Shown piece after piece: positions 48,992-59,628 of a DNA stretch of 64,000 nucleotides; position 1 is the stretch's first letter, and every line of letters begins with the position of its first letter. Made by a program: the position numbers and the translations under genes. The notes under the pieces were generated by a model. That model was not told where the DNA came from. It did no database searches and saw nothing but the letters and a program-made list of their open reading frames with translations. This DNA comes from Muribaculum sp. Its GTDB lineage: Bacteria; Bacteroidota; Bacteroidia; Bacteroidales; Muribaculaceae. The stretch lies in NCBI GenBank assembly GCA_023666965.1, contig JAMPAZ010000001.1:399009-463008 (forward strand), read 5' to 3'.

Positions 48992-50275
48992 CTACCGCCG
49001 GCATCCGAACGATGCCGGCACTTTTATTAGTGCCGTAACAGCTATCGTAGCTACGCAGCAAGCCATTACCCACCAAAAGAAGCCGACATAACCGAGCACC
49101 GACTGGATCCAGCCTGCCACCATTCCGGGCAACATCATGCCAAGTGCCATAAATCCCGTGCATATAGCATAGTGAGCCGTCTTAAAGGGCCCGTCACTGA
49201 AATAAATGAGGTATAGCATGTAGGCCGTAAATCCAAAACCGTAGCCAAACTGTTCGATAAACACGCACGCATTAACTGTGAGAAGATCCGTTGGCTGGAC
49301 CATGGAAAGGTAACAGAACGTTACGCAGGTCAGAGAAATACTCCACGACATTGGCCAAAGCCACCGCTTTAAGCCACCCCGAGCGGCCACTATTCCACCG
49401 ATTACTCCACCGACAGTAAGCCCGATAACACCAACGGTACCATATACGACTCCAACCGCTGAAGTAGAAAGTCCGAGTCCGCCGGCCTCAGGAGAATCCA
49501 GCAGGAAGGGGTTAATCAACTTCACCAACTGCGCCTCCGGCAGACGATAGAGCAACATAAAAGCTATCGCCGTAATCGCCTGCGGCTTTTTAAAGAATGA
49601 AACGAACGTGGAACAGAACTCACGCACAACATTGGACGAAGTCACCCCCGAGGCAGCGCGGTCTGATGCCGGACGAGGCAAAACTACTCTGTGGTAGACA
49701 CTTACCAATATGAAAAAAATTGACAAAATCCACATCACTGCAGTCCAAGCCGGCACCACTCCTCCGCGGCTTTCCAAATAGCCCGCAAGTATCACCAACG
49801 CACCCTGTCCTACTACTGTTGCTATGCGGTAAAAAGTACTCCTAATACCGACAAAAAATGACTGCTGACGTTCGTTAAGTGCAAGCATATAAAATCCGTC
49901 GGAAGCGATGTCGTGTGTCGCGCTTACAAACGCCACGAACCAAAACATCGCCAATGTCATTCTAAAAAATACCGATCCTGGCAACAACAAGGCAACGCCT
50001 GCCAGACCTATGCCGATCAGCATCTCCATAGCGACAATCCACCAGCGCTTTGTTCGGAACAAATCGACTACCGGACTCCACAAGGGCTTAACCACCCATG
50101 GCAAGTACAGCCACGACGTATAGAGCGCGATATCGGTATTGGAGATACCTAAACGCTTGTACATTATGACTGAAATAGTCATAACAGCCACGTAGGGCAA
50201 CCCCTGCGCAAAATATAGGGTCGGAATCCATGCCCAAGCACTTAATCTATCAATATGCTCTACGGATTTCTGCAT
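48992..50275 (-). CDS. AmpG-like muropeptide permease (MFS)
   Basis: 427-residue inner-membrane transporter with about 12 helices. The AmpG-type N-terminus is clear: LYFAQGLPYVAVMTISVIMYKRLGISN, then PWVVKPLWSPVVD, and HDIASDGFYMLAL in the middle. AmpG proteins import GlcNAc-anhydroMurNAc peptides for cell-wall recycling. The gene overlaps the upstream HIT-SpoIID fusion gene by 26 bp, so it is translated from the same message. Its 3' end carries the terminator of the convergent helicase gene. Confidence 0.85.
   Translation of the reverse strand: MQKSVEHIDRLSAWAWIPTLYFAQGLPYVAVMTISVIMYKRLGISNTDIALYTSWLYLPWVVKPLWSPVVDLFRTKRWWIVAMEMLIGIGLAGVALLLPGSVFFRMTLAMFWFVAFVSATHDIASDGFYMLALNERQQSFFVGIRSTFYRIATVVGQGALVILAGYLESRGGVVPAWTAVMWILSIFFILVSVYHRVVLPRPASDRAASGVTSSNVVREFCSTFVSFFKKPQAITAIAFMLLYRLPEAQLVKLINPFLLDSPEAGGLGLSTSAVGVVYGTVGVIGLTVGGVIGGIVAARGGLKRWLWPMSWSISLTCVTFCYLSMVQPTDLLTVNACVFIEQFGYGFGFTAYMLYLIYFSDGPFKTAHYAICTGFMALGMMLPGMVAGWIQSVLGYVGFFWWVMACCVATIAVTALIKVPASFGCRR
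48997..49026 (+). terminator. Helicase terminator inside the 3' codons of the permease gene
   Basis: Perfect stem GCCGGCATC (48997-49005) / GATGCCGGC (49011-49019) with CGAAC loop, followed by A then TTTTATT. It stops the plus-strand helicase message while the same bases encode the last residues (VPASFGCRR) of the convergent AmpG-like protein. Confidence 0.65.
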
Positions 50276-52247
50276 TTCTAAAATAATGATGTAAAATTTC
50301 TTTATAACTAAACCCCTTGGCTCCCATTACGGCGGCACCAATCTGGCACAATCCGACACCATGCCCCCACCCTGCGCCATGAAAAATCCACCGGCCATCG
50401 GCCCTTCGGTCGACAACAAAGGCTGAACTATAGAGATGCGACGGAGAAAGCCACTTACGAATCTCCAATTCTTTTCCCACAGTGACAGTACGCTTCGTTC
50501 CGACGATTTTCAACTCATATATGCGTCCTGAAGTGCCACGTTTCTCCGGAATAAGCTCAAGTATAGAGCCAAAGTCAATGCCTGAACGTCGGCTTACGAG
50601 ATCTGAAAGTTCGTCACTGCCATATTCAACGGTCCATCTGTAGAAATCGGGAGTCTCGCGATCGTAGCTGTTAAGCACATGCGACAATATCTCATCGGAA
50701 GGAGCGGCACAGAACGACTCCGGGCGTGACATAATCCAACGACGAGCTTCCTCCTCATCAGTCAAATCAGGCATAGGCTCACCCCCGACCGTGTCGAGGG
50801 CGGCTACAAGATAACTATGGTGGACTGGCTCCCAGCAATTTTCAAACTCTTCAAATGCACCTCCGCAACATTTGGAGAAACGAGCATCACACAAATTACC
50901 ATCCACATCGAAAAGCACTTCGCCAAGAGTAGCTTGAACTGCGTCGTAAACGGCATGACTGTCTATCCGCGAAACTCCTTGATAGCGTTGGCAATGGTCG
51001 TCGGCACATACATCGAAATCCAAATGGTCGTCGTGGTCGTACCATTTTATAACTTTAGTCTCGCTGACGTCACCTCGGCATCCTCCCTCTAAAGTCGACG
51101 AGTTATGGCGCATCTGCGCAAGTAGCCAGCTTCTTGATAGGACAGCGTGAGCCTTTAACAGCTCTATCGATGCGTGAGCGCTCATTTCAGAACTGATAAC
51201 ACTGTGTAGATATTCCTCGACGGGCAATATATTAATGGCCGTCATAAATCCGTCATAGCCTTTTTTAAGCTTTAACGCACCCCTATAGCGATGTACCTCC
51301 TTACGCTCCCAATGAAAGCCGACACCGATAGTCACATCCGTCAGTTCAAATTCGCAATCCTCACGCTGAGGCACGAAAGTGTCACTGTCTTCTTTGAAAG
51401 GTCCGTGAAAGTGACAATCAATCTTTTCGGCACTCATTATCCCCACGCTTACCATAGGTATACGACGCTCGTATGCCACTTCACGAAAAATTTGTTCGAG
51501 CAAAGGAGTATCGACAGAATCGAAGTCGGACTCTGATGTAGTAACTATATACCCGAACATATCGAGTGCGCCAGGACTCACATTCACGCTTCCGTAGCAA
51601 GCGGGTCGGTGCTCTCTTCTCGGAATAAGCACAGCTTCATACGAATCCATGCCTATGCTTTTAATTGCCATATTAAGTCGGGGTTCAATCTCCCCTTCAA
51701 CCACCTCAAGACGAGATATAGCATCTTTCAGTCCGGCCACGACGGTGCCTGAATCACCGGATATATAGTATCTTTCAAACGGGAAGCTTCTGTGCAGACT
51801 CAGGCATGATTCGGGGACAGCCTGGAAATGAGCATGATCGGGAGCCGATGCACCACTTCGAGGTCCATTGTAGAAAACGGCATGTCCCTCCAATTCCGTG
51901 GCTAAATCGACGATGTCGTTAAGTCGACGAGTTATTGACTGTGGGACATGCCGACGGTCAACAATCGTCAAATGTCCGTGCAATATGGGATATGGATTGA
52001 CCAAAATGTCGTAATGGCTCCAATTAAGGGCCTTCTGCCACGGCAATCGGTTATCCGGGCATAGGAAACAGGGACGCTTGGCTATAGCTTCAGGATCAAC
52101 CGAAGCACGAGTACTCCTGGCACGCTCGACATTGAAGAGGACTCTCCACGGAACGCCACCGACCATGACGCACTTTTCGCGCAAATTCGGCACCTTTACA
52201 TTCCCGATCTGCGAAGCAACAAATGATTCTATTTCACCTTTTGTCAT
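50250..52247 (-). CDS. Fusion of GalT/HIT-like phosphorylase domain and SpoIID domain
   Basis: 665 residues, no signal peptide. N-terminal half (about 1-300, DUF4922-like as far as I can tell): zinc-type CFLC (Cys60, Cys63), HGHLTIV, and the HIT-superfamily active motif H138-A-H140-F-Q142, as in GalT and Ap4A phosphorylase, where the second His is the nucleotidylated residue. C-terminal half (about 310-660): SpoIID/LytB domain with [15 protein letters not shown] (catalytic-type Glu354), [13 protein letters not shown] and [16 protein letters not shown]. SpoIID proteins cleave bare peptidoglycan glycan strands outside the membrane, yet this one appears cytosolic. Between a glycosyltransferase and an AmpG gene it may process imported wall sugars (inference). 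Start at 52247, overlapping the glycosyltransferase stop by 14 bp; an in-frame ATG 93 bp upstream is less likely. Confidence 0.82.
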   Translation of the reverse strand: MTKGEIESFVASQIGNVKVPNLREKCVMVGGVPWRVLFNVERARSTRASVDPEAIAKRPCFLCPDNRLPWQKALNWSHYDILVNPYPILHGHLTIVDRRHVPQSITRRLNDIVDLATELEGHAVFYNGPRSGASAPDHAHFQAVPESCLSLHRSFPFERYYISGDSGTVVAGLKDAISRLEVVEGEIEPRLNMAIKSIGMDSYEAVLIPRREHRPACYGSVNVSPGALDMFGYIVTTSESDFDSVDTPLLEQIFREVAYERRIPMVSVGIMSAEKIDCHFHGPFKEDSDTFVPQREDCEFELTDVTIGVGFHWERKEVHRYRGALKLKKGYDGFMTAINILPVEEYLHSVISSEMSAHASIELLKAHAVLSRSWLLAQMRHNSSTLEGGCRGDVSETKVIKWYDHDDHLDFDVCADDHCQRYQGVSRIDSHAVYDAVQATLGEVLFDVDGNLCDARFSKCCGGAFEEFENCWEPVHHSYLVAALDTVGGEPMPDLTDEEEARRWIMSRPESFCAAPSDEILSHVLNSYDRETPDFYRWTVEYGSDELSDLVSRRSGIDFGSILELIPEKRGTSGRIYELKIVGTKRTVTVGKELEIRKWLSPSHLYSSAFVVDRRADGRWIFHGAGWGHGVGLCQIGAAVMGAKGFSYKEILHHYFRNAEIRRAY

Positions 52248-53694
52248 TCTGCCTTGATTTATTTTGCAGCAGGCGAGCTTTAAGCTCCCAAGTACGCAAT
52301 CTGTCCTTATACAAATTATTCTTATTCTGAGCATCGACATTCAACGATGCATCAGAATTACCCTCCCATCGGCGACACAGATATAACGACTCCCAAATGC
52401 GGCCTATCTTATATCGACGTGAAACGGCAAGTCCCATCGCATAGTCTTCTCCATAGCTGACGTTCGGAAAACGTATAGACCGTGCTACCGGAACGAAAAA
52501 AGCCCGCGGAGCACCAAAACCATTGATTCTAAGAGCATTGTTAGCGCCATTTTCACTTGTCCATTCTTGATGGTCTATAAGCCCCGGCTCAATAATATTG
52601 CCGTCAAAGTCGGTCAGCGTGTAACTACCGATCACCATGGCGCACGACTCCGCATAAAAGCAATCCACTATCTTACGCAAAGTTTCTTCCGACGAATAAA
52701 GATCGTCGCTGTCGAGCTGCACTGCGAATTTTCCGCATGGGCCTCTGTCTAACGCATAATTCCAACATCCGCCTATTCCCAAACCTTCTACATCAGGTAT
52801 AAGATGGATAACACGTGAATCTGATTCGCTCATTTTACATACCAATTCAGAAGTTCCGTCGGAAGAATGGTTGTCGACTACAATTACGTTGAAATTAAAG
52901 TCGGTTTTTTGTGACAAGGCACTCCGAATGGCATCGCAAATAGTAGTGGCGCGGTTATATACCGGTATTATGACCGAGGCCTCAATTTCCATTTTAAAAT
53001 TAAGCTCGCTCAGAGACAGCTTTTCAAAGGGAGGCATCATATTTGCATCAATCAGTTCTAAATGGGAGGTACACACGCGTTCCATTTCAATCTGCACGTC
53101 GCGGTTACGCGGATTTACATAATCAAACTGAGAGACATTTTGACGCGAGCTGTCCACTGAATACAACGGTTCGTTGACATGCACTATAGCCCCGCACCTC
53201 GACAATGCGAGCCTTAGCGCATAAAAGGCCGCGTATTTGTATTCACGCACCCACCTCCCACCGCCGGGAATTATCTCTGCCTCAGAATCTCTTCCACATG
53301 AAACTTCGTCTCTTAAAGTAGGTAAAATCGGTTCGGTTATCGCCGACAAATCAAACCTGCGTATGGCTACGACATATCCGAAATCAAAATCATCTCTCAA
53401 CGAACCATCTTGATAATCAATCAAAGGGTGAACACACCCATCTTCATAGTAGTCGGAATATACCATTGAAGCATTTGTCATGCGCCCGACTTGAACCATC
53501 CTGCTAAATCCATTATCGAGGTCTACCACCGTAACACCCTTACGCGTCAGCACGACATATTCAGAATCAAAATTCTTATTTTCACATACATCTGTCAAAT
53601 ATGCAAAGATGTCATAGTCAGCAAGTTTGAGGTTCTCTCGCAAAAGCACCTTAAGCCAATTGGAGTCGCATATATAGTCAAATTCAGTCATCAT
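52234..53694 (-). CDS. Family 2 glycosyltransferase with degenerate N-terminal copy
   Basis: 486 residues. C-terminal GT-A domain (about 238-450): [23 protein letters not shown] split around the nucleotide site (269-281), DSDD metal motif at 328-331, and FGAPRAFF and YGEDYAMGL acceptor-side motifs. The N-terminal part (about 74-190, with YSDYYEDG and FGYVVAIRR) looks like the second half of another GT2 domain without a metal motif. No membrane segment. It is the first gene of a three-gene operon with the HIT-SpoIID fusion and AmpG. Sugar donor and acceptor unknown. Confidence 0.85.
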   Translation of the reverse strand: MMTEFDYICDSNWLKVLLRENLKLADYDIFAYLTDVCENKNFDSEYVVLTRKGVTVVDLDNGFSRMVQVGRMTNASMVYSDYYEDGCVHPLIDYQDGSLRDDFDFGYVVAIRRFDLSAITEPILPTLRDEVSCGRDSEAEIIPGGGRWVREYKYAAFYALRLALSRCGAIVHVNEPLYSVDSSRQNVSQFDYVNPRNRDVQIEMERVCTSHLELIDANMMPPFEKLSLSELNFKMEIEASVIIPVYNRATTICDAIRSALSQKTDFNFNVIVVDNHSSDGTSELVCKMSESDSRVIHLIPDVEGLGIGGCWNYALDRGPCGKFAVQLDSDDLYSSEETLRKIVDCFYAESCAMVIGSYTLTDFDGNIIEPGLIDHQEWTSENGANNALRINGFGAPRAFFVPVARSIRFPNVSYGEDYAMGLAVSRRYKIGRIWESLYLCRRWEGNSDASLNVDAQNKNNLYKDRLRTWELKARLLQNKSRQNDKR

Positions 53695-53717
53695 ATATAA
53701 AAGGACAGTTTAAGATT

Positions 53718-53725
53718 CAAATATA
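53718..53725 (-). promoter_or_regulatory. Candidate -7 element of the GT/SpoIID/AmpG operon
   Basis: Minus-strand TATATTTG, a full match to TAnnTTTG, 23 bp before the glycosyltransferase ATG at 53694. No TTTG at the usual -33 spacing. Confidence 0.45.
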
Positions 53726-53758
53726 CGACAATTTACGTTTATCTACGTATCAACTCAA

Positions 53759-53795
53759 TAAAAAAAGACAGCACCACCTATGCGACGGTACTGTC
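53759..53795 (-). terminator. Intrinsic terminator of the atp-nuo operon
   Basis: Stem GACAGCACC (53767-53775) / GGTACTGTC (53787-53795), eight of nine pairs, followed on the minus strand by six to seven Ts. It lies 28 bp past the nuoN stop. Confidence 0.8.
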
Positions 53796-53823
53796 ATGGT
53801 TATGAGTGAGTGCTTTAAGCCTT

Positions 53824-55302
53824 TCAGTTGGCAAAGAACGTAAATATATACTCGGTGTTAATCTTGGCGGAAGCAATGAGCGTATTGTAGATACAGCTAA
53901 AGAGTCCAACAAAGATTATACCTGCTACGCAGATCCACATTCCGAGACGTTCGCTCCCTGATGAACGGAACGCTGGAATCACGCACTCCTCCTGATTCTT
54001 GATAAACATGGCCTTAACCACCAATAGATAATAGTAAAGCGAAATAATCGTGTTAATCAACGCTATCAATGTCAGAATATAGAGAGCGGGAGTGCCTGGC
54101 TGAACAGCTGCTGAAAAAATGAAGAACTTGCTGAAGAATCCGGCAAATGGGGGGATACCCGCAAGCGAGAACATGGCAAGCATCATTGTAAACGCGAGTT
54201 TGGGATTTGTCGAATACAGATTGTTGTAAGAATCCATGTCGACACGACCCGTCTTATTTTCAATCGCAGAAATTACCCCAAACGCAGCAAGATTAGAGAA
54301 TATGTAAACCAATACGTAGAACGTCAGCGAACCAAGTCCTTGCGGAGTTGCAGAAATCACACCGAGCATGATATATCCCGCCTGCGAGATTGATGAGAAA
54401 GCAAGGAATCGCTTAAGATTTTTTTGACGAAGAGCAAACAAGTTGCCCACGGTAATAGTCAGAATAATCAACGCATATAGCATCCACTCCCATATCTTGG
54501 AATAGAACGGGCCGAATACCTGCACCATTACTACGAAGAACGAGAATGCCGCGGCACCCTTTGATATAACCGAAAGATAAGATGTAACCGCAGTAGGCGC
54601 ACCTTGATAAACATCGGCAGTCCACAAATGGAAGGGCACAAGCGACAGCTTGAAGCCGAAACCTGCAATTACAAAGGCCACTGCCACAATAAGCATTGCG
54701 TCACCTCCGAAACATGCACCGGCTATGTCGTTGAAATAGAGCGTACCGGCCAATCCGTAAACGAATGAAAGACCCATCATAAGTATTGCCGACGAGAACA
54801 CGGCAGTCAAAATGTATTTGACCGCGGCTTCGTGACTTTCATAGCTTTTCTTGTCGAAAGCGACAAGAGCAGCAAGAGGCAACGATGCCGTCTCCAGACC
54901 GATGATGAAAAGCAGGAAATGACGAGCCGAAATCATCAAGTACATTCCGAAGAGTGTAATCAGCAACAGTTCATAGAACTCACCTCGGCGAATGCGGATG
55001 AACTCGCTGTCGGCCCAATTCATCGACTGCAAAAGCACGATGAATACGCCTACGTTCAATACATTCTTTATTGCAATCATGACCGGAGAGGTGACATACA
55101 TGCCTCCAAAAGCAGAAGCAACAGCTTTGTCCCAAGGCAATACGAACCCTCCGACAGTCAACAGCCCGAACAGACAAACTGCAAACATTGACATGCCACG
55201 AGGCACTTGACGCGAGCTGAAAGTGTCAAATAAGAAGATCAATAAGATGAGGACCAACAATCCTATCTCTTGATGCATGACCAAAAACTGTGAATAATCC
55301 AT
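53824..55302 (-). CDS. nuoN: NADH-quinone oxidoreductase subunit N
   Basis: 492-residue antiporter-like membrane subunit of respiratory complex I, about 14 helices. IGLETASLPLAALVAFDK, KLSLVPFHLWTADVYQGAPTAV split around the core helix, and FSLAGIPPFAGFFSKFFIF are the subunit's conserved regions. Last gene of the run, before the terminator at 53759. Confidence 0.95.
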   Translation of the reverse strand: MDYSQFLVMHQEIGLLVLILLIFLFDTFSSRQVPRGMSMFAVCLFGLLTVGGFVLPWDKAVASAFGGMYVTSPVMIAIKNVLNVGVFIVLLQSMNWADSEFIRIRRGEFYELLLITLFGMYLMISARHFLLFIIGLETASLPLAALVAFDKKSYESHEAAVKYILTAVFSSAILMMGLSFVYGLAGTLYFNDIAGACFGGDAMLIVAVAFVIAGFGFKLSLVPFHLWTADVYQGAPTAVTSYLSVISKGAAAFSFFVVMVQVFGPFYSKIWEWMLYALIILTITVGNLFALRQKNLKRFLAFSSISQAGYIMLGVISATPQGLGSLTFYVLVYIFSNLAAFGVISAIENKTGRVDMDSYNNLYSTNPKLAFTMMLAMFSLAGIPPFAGFFSKFFIFSAAVQPGTPALYILTLIALINTIISLYYYLLVVKAMFIKNQEECVIPAFRSSGSERLGMWICVAGIIFVGLFSCIYNTLIASAKINTEYIFTFFAN

Positions 55303-55315
55303 ATCTTATAATTTC

Positions 55316-56821
55316 TTATTTAGTCAAAACTTCTATGATGGGAATAAATGAGTCATGGAGCAGGCCGGCAATCCAGTTGGGGAAACAGCCGATCCCGGCA
55401 ACGCAGACAATCAACGTGATGGTAGACAGACGCTCCCACCAAGATGCATCGGTAAGCTGGAGATGGTGCTCATCCTGCACAGGACCGAACAGGAGCTTGC
55501 CGACTACACGCAGGATATACACTGCCGTAATCACTATAGAGCTGCAGGCAACGATGGTGAATGCGCGGTGGAAGAAATCGGAGTTTTGGAATGAGCCTAC
55601 AAAAATAGTCATTTCAGCGACAAATCCGCTAAGACCGGGGAGACCGAGAGAGGCCATACCGGCAATCACATAACAAACAGCCAAGAACGGCATAATCTTC
55701 ATAAGACCTCCCATCTGTCGGATGTCACGGGTGTGAGTACGTCCGTAAATCATACCGATGAGGGCGAAGAAGAGGGCTGTCATTAGACCGTGCGAAAGCA
55801 TCTGCATTACGGCACCTGTCATAGCTGTGGTGTTAAGCATCAATATTGCAAACAGCACCAGTCCACAGTGGCTAACCGAAGAATATGCATTAATATATTT
55901 AAGGTCGGTCTGCACGCAAGCACTAAACGCTCCATACACGACGGAGATACCCGTAAGTATCAAAAATATCCATGCAAGTTCGTTAGCGGCAAACGGCATA
56001 AGATAGATGGCCACACGGAAGCAACCATAACCTCCAAGCTTCATAAGCACACCGGCGTGCAGCATCGACACCGCAGTAGGCGCGGAAGCATGACCGTCAG
56101 GACTCCATGTGTGGAACGGGAACATAGCACCGAGCACACCAAAGCCGACGAAAGTTATCGGGAATAGGAAATATTGCCAATTGTGGTCAATTGCGTCGTT
56201 GGCCGAAATTTCAAGAAGATTCATAGTCAGCTGTCCACCGTCAGGAGCCGAATGGTAATAAATACCAAGTATGCCGAGAAGCAGGAATGCCGACCCTCCC
56301 ATAAGCATCAAAGTCAACTTCATTGCAGAATATTCCTTGCGGCCCGTGCCCCAAAGTCCAATCAAAAGGTACATCGGAATCAAAGCTACCTCATAGAACA
56401 TGAACATTGAGAACAAGTCGATCGAGATAAAGAATCCGAACACACCTGTAGAAAGGAGTATCAACCAAAGGAAGAAGTCCTTAGGCAACGGAGTAATCTT
56501 CCAAGAAGCGAAAGTCCCCGCGAAAACTATTATGGCAGAGAGCAGAATCATGGCGACAGAAATACCGTCGACACCGACTGCAAGATGTATATTCAATGGT
56601 TCAAACCACATCCAGGATCCCTGGTAGAGCATGATGTCGTCAGCACCGGCGGCACGTAAATGCAAAAAGTCGAACATCAAGTAGACCGACAATGCCAACA
56701 GCGCCGTCGAACCGATGACTGCCACGGTGCGGATCTGATTCATGTTCCGACAAAGGAACAAGCCACCGAGCATCACCAGAGGGATGACTACGAAATATAT
56801 CAGAATGTTAGAGAATATCAT
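55316..56821 (-). CDS. nuoM: NADH-quinone oxidoreductase subunit M
   Basis: 501-residue antiporter-like subunit of complex I with about 14 helices. FYEVALIPMYLLIGLWG, FPFHTWSPDGHASAPTAVSMLHAGVLMKLGGYG and SVSHCGLVL are typical for NuoM and include the conserved proton-channel Glu and Lys. It lies 13 bp before nuoN. Confidence 0.96.
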   Translation of the reverse strand: MIFSNILIYFVVIPLVMLGGLFLCRNMNQIRTVAVIGSTALLALSVYLMFDFLHLRAAGADDIMLYQGSWMWFEPLNIHLAVGVDGISVAMILLSAIIVFAGTFASWKITPLPKDFFLWLILLSTGVFGFFISIDLFSMFMFYEVALIPMYLLIGLWGTGRKEYSAMKLTLMLMGGSAFLLLGILGIYYHSAPDGGQLTMNLLEISANDAIDHNWQYFLFPITFVGFGVLGAMFPFHTWSPDGHASAPTAVSMLHAGVLMKLGGYGCFRVAIYLMPFAANELAWIFLILTGISVVYGAFSACVQTDLKYINAYSSVSHCGLVLFAILMLNTTAMTGAVMQMLSHGLMTALFFALIGMIYGRTHTRDIRQMGGLMKIMPFLAVCYVIAGMASLGLPGLSGFVAEMTIFVGSFQNSDFFHRAFTIVACSSIVITAVYILRVVGKLLFGPVQDEHHLQLTDASWWERLSTITLIVCVAGIGCFPNWIAGLLHDSFIPIIEVLTK

Positions 56822-56855
56822 AATTACTATATTTTTCTTGTTGCACCATTATTAA

Positions 56856-58775
56856 TTATAAGAGGCATAGCCAAGTGACAGTGGCCAGGAGCAATGCTCC
56901 AACGAGATAAATCCATACATACGTCTGGACATTGCCCGACTGCAGACCGCGTATCGAGCAGGAAGCCCACTGAGTCATGCGAGCGAAGCCGTCCATTGTT
57001 CCGTCGATGATATGACGGTCAAACCATGCAATCGGCTTACAGATTCCGTTAAAGATGACTTTATGAGTAATCCAGAGATAAATTTCGTCCCAATAGAAGC
57101 GATGATGAGCCGCAGTCCACAGGCCATGGAAGGTATTGGCAAGTTTGTCGGGTAGAGGATTCTCCTTGCGATACATATATGTGGCAAGAAGTATGGCCAA
57201 TATAGCGATAATTAAACTTGTAGCGGCAACAACAGGGTCAATGTGGATGGTGTAAGGCTCATGGTTCCAAGTAACAAGGTGTCCAAACGGAATAAATCCG
57301 GCTACGCAAGACACAGCGGCAAGGAAAATGAGCGGGAACTTCATTGCCAACGGAGGGTCGTGGGGAGTATGGTGACCAAAGTCGGGGTTTTTCCACCAGA
57401 AAATAAGGTAGTAAAGGCGGAACATGTAGAAAGCGGTCAAGCCGGCCACCATCGACAGCCACGCACCCCAGAACCAATGATTACCATAAGCGGCCGACAG
57501 AATCTCGTCCTTTGAGAAGAATCCGGCAAACGGCCAGATACCGGCGATGGCGAGACAGCCAATGAGGAACGTGATATGGGTGACTGGCATGTATTTGCGG
57601 AGACCGCCCATAGCTGTATAGTTGTTGGAATGAACTGCATGAATCAAAGCACCTGCGCCCAAGAACAACAACGCCTTGAACATGGCGTGGGTAAACAAGT
57701 GGAACATTGATGCCATGAATCCCAGACCTTCGTGGATCTCGGGGCGAGCAACACCGAGCGAGGTAATCATAAACGCTATCTGAGAAATGGTCGAGAATGC
57801 TAGTACGCGCTTTATGTCGACCTGCGTACATGCGACTACCGCCGCATAGAACGCCGTGATACATCCTACTACGGTCACTATCACCATCGCAGACTCTTCG
57901 AGCAGATAGAGCGGGAACAAACGAGCGACGAGATATACGCCGGCTACGACCATCGTAGCGGCATGAATCAAAGCCGATACAGGAGTCGGGCCTTCCATGG
58001 CGTCAGGGAGCCAAATGTGCAACGGAAGCATTGCTGACTTACCCATACCTCCCATGAAGATGAGCACTAAAGCCCATGTCAAGACGGAAGCGCCCATGAA
58101 CGTAGCACCTTCAAAGCTGCCGAGCACGGCCTGCGGATCGGATGTCATCGTCTCAAAATTGAATGTCTTGGTGTAGTATGATAGGATCAAAATACCAATC
58201 AAGAAACCAAGGTCAGCGAAACGAGTCACTATAAATGCCTTCTTTGAAGCTGACACGGCCGACGGCAACTTATAGAAGAATCCGATCAACAAATATGACG
58301 ACGCGCCCACAAGTTCCCAGAAGATATACATCTGGAATATGTTGGTAGCAACTACCAATCCGAGCATTGAGAAGCTGAAGAGCGACAGGAATGCATAGTA
58401 GCGCTGGAATCCTTTTTCGCCCTCCATATAGCCTAACGAATAGACATGTACCATAAACGAGATAGTCGGGATAACGACCAACATCATGGCAGAAATCGGG
58501 TCAAGAAGGAATCCGAGACGAATCACTAGATGTTCAGTAAACTGAAGCCATGTAGTGTTCCAAAGCACTTGCTGGATGCGTTCTCCGGCCTCGTTGACGA
58601 AGTCGCCTCCGAAGAAATAAGTAAACGCAGTGATATAGCACAACGTAAGACATGCTCCCATGCCCAAACATCCGAGAAATCCGGTCAATTTATGGCTCAA
58701 TTTCATGCCCACCAATCCGAGGAAGAGGAACATGAAAAGGGGAATGCACAATATGAAGATAGACATTATTTCCAT
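56856..58775 (-). CDS. nuoL: NADH-quinone oxidoreductase subunit L
   Basis: 639-residue subunit of complex I with the antiporter-like core (WELVGASSYLLIGF, LPLHIWLPDAMEGPTPVSALIHAATMVVAGVYL) and a C-terminal extension that includes the lateral helix seen in NuoL. MEIMSIF at the start leaves MSIF as an alternative start three codons later. It begins 5 bp after nuoK. Confidence 0.96.
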   Translation of the reverse strand: MEIMSIFILCIPLFMFLFLGLVGMKLSHKLTGFLGCLGMGACLTLCYITAFTYFFGGDFVNEAGERIQQVLWNTTWLQFTEHLVIRLGFLLDPISAMMLVVIPTISFMVHVYSLGYMEGEKGFQRYYAFLSLFSFSMLGLVVATNIFQMYIFWELVGASSYLLIGFFYKLPSAVSASKKAFIVTRFADLGFLIGILILSYYTKTFNFETMTSDPQAVLGSFEGATFMGASVLTWALVLIFMGGMGKSAMLPLHIWLPDAMEGPTPVSALIHAATMVVAGVYLVARLFPLYLLEESAMVIVTVVGCITAFYAAVVACTQVDIKRVLAFSTISQIAFMITSLGVARPEIHEGLGFMASMFHLFTHAMFKALLFLGAGALIHAVHSNNYTAMGGLRKYMPVTHITFLIGCLAIAGIWPFAGFFSKDEILSAAYGNHWFWGAWLSMVAGLTAFYMFRLYYLIFWWKNPDFGHHTPHDPPLAMKFPLIFLAAVSCVAGFIPFGHLVTWNHEPYTIHIDPVVAATSLIIAILAILLATYMYRKENPLPDKLANTFHGLWTAAHHRFYWDEIYLWITHKVIFNGICKPIAWFDRHIIDGTMDGFARMTQWASCSIRGLQSGNVQTYVWIYLVGALLLATVTWLCLL

Positions 58776-58780
58776 ATCCG

Positions 58781-59095
58781 TTAGAATTTCATTTTATTGA
58801 GGTCGCGTATATCAATGTTCTTAACAGCACGGAATATATTCACAATGATGGCTATGGCGAGAGCCGTTTCAGCCGCGGCGATGGCTATGGCGAAGAGCGT
58901 GAACATCATGCCTTCGAGCTGGCCGGGATAAAGAAAGCGGTTAAACACCACAAAGTTGATATCCACAGAGTTGAGCATCAGCTCCAGAGATATCAAAATC
59001 GCAATCATGTTTTTCCGTGTGATGAATCCGTAAACCCCGCAGCAGAACATTATGATGCTGGGGATGATGTAAAGTGCGATAGGTAATTTTTCCAT
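58781..59095 (-). CDS. nuoK: NADH-quinone oxidoreductase subunit K
   Basis: 104-residue three-helix subunit of complex I. ISLELMLNSVDINFV carries the conserved membrane Glu, and AIAAAETALAIAIIV the second. It lies 6 bp after nuoJ. Confidence 0.95.
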   Translation of the reverse strand: MEKLPIALYIIPSIIMFCCGVYGFITRKNMIAILISLELMLNSVDINFVVFNRFLYPGQLEGMMFTLFAIAIAAAETALAIAIIVNIFRAVKNIDIRDLNKMKF

Positions 59096-59101
59096 TGCGT
59101 C

Positions 59102-59620
59102 TTAACGTTTACGGGCGATAACAACACCACCGATTATACATGCTAATAACAACACACTCACAGCTTCAAAGGGAAGCAAATACTGGTACTTGTCAGTTCC
59201 GAGCAACACATCACCCAATAAGTGCATGTCAAATCCGGTCTCGGAAGGTCTGATAAAAGTAGACCAGAAATCACAGCGTCCGACTATAGCATAACCGAGA
59301 ACGGCCAGCGATGCCACCGATGCGGCCAAGCCTAAGACGCGCTTCTTTGAAGTAAGCTTCGAACTGCTGTCGCCGGGCTTGCTTGTGAGCAAAATGGAGA
59401 ACACAACCAAGACCACGATACCACCTGCATAGACAGCAATCTGCACGGCGCCAAGAAACTCATAATCAAGCATGAAGTAGAGTCCGGCCGTGGCAAACAG
59501 AGTGAATAGCAGATAAGTGGCCGCACGAAGTATGCGGCGCGTGGTGACAGTGAGTATCGAAAAGATGATAATCGCGGCAACGATTATCCCATACATAACA
59601 ATACTTCCTACTGATTCCAT
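59102..59620 (-). CDS. nuoJ: NADH-quinone oxidoreductase subunit J
   Basis: 172-residue membrane subunit with five helices; LDYEFLGAVQIAVYAGGIVVLVVFSILL is the conserved third-helix region with the pi-bulge Tyr. It lies 8 bp after nuoI. Confidence 0.93.
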   Translation of the reverse strand: MESVGSIVMYGIIVAAIIIFSILTVTTRRILRAATYLLFTLFATAGLYFMLDYEFLGAVQIAVYAGGIVVLVVFSILLTSKPGDSSSKLTSKKRVLGLAASVASLAVLGYAIVGRCDFWSTFIRPSETGFDMHLLGDVLLGTDKYQYLLPFEAVSVLLLACIIGGVVIARKR

Positions 59621-59628
59621 ATTATATT

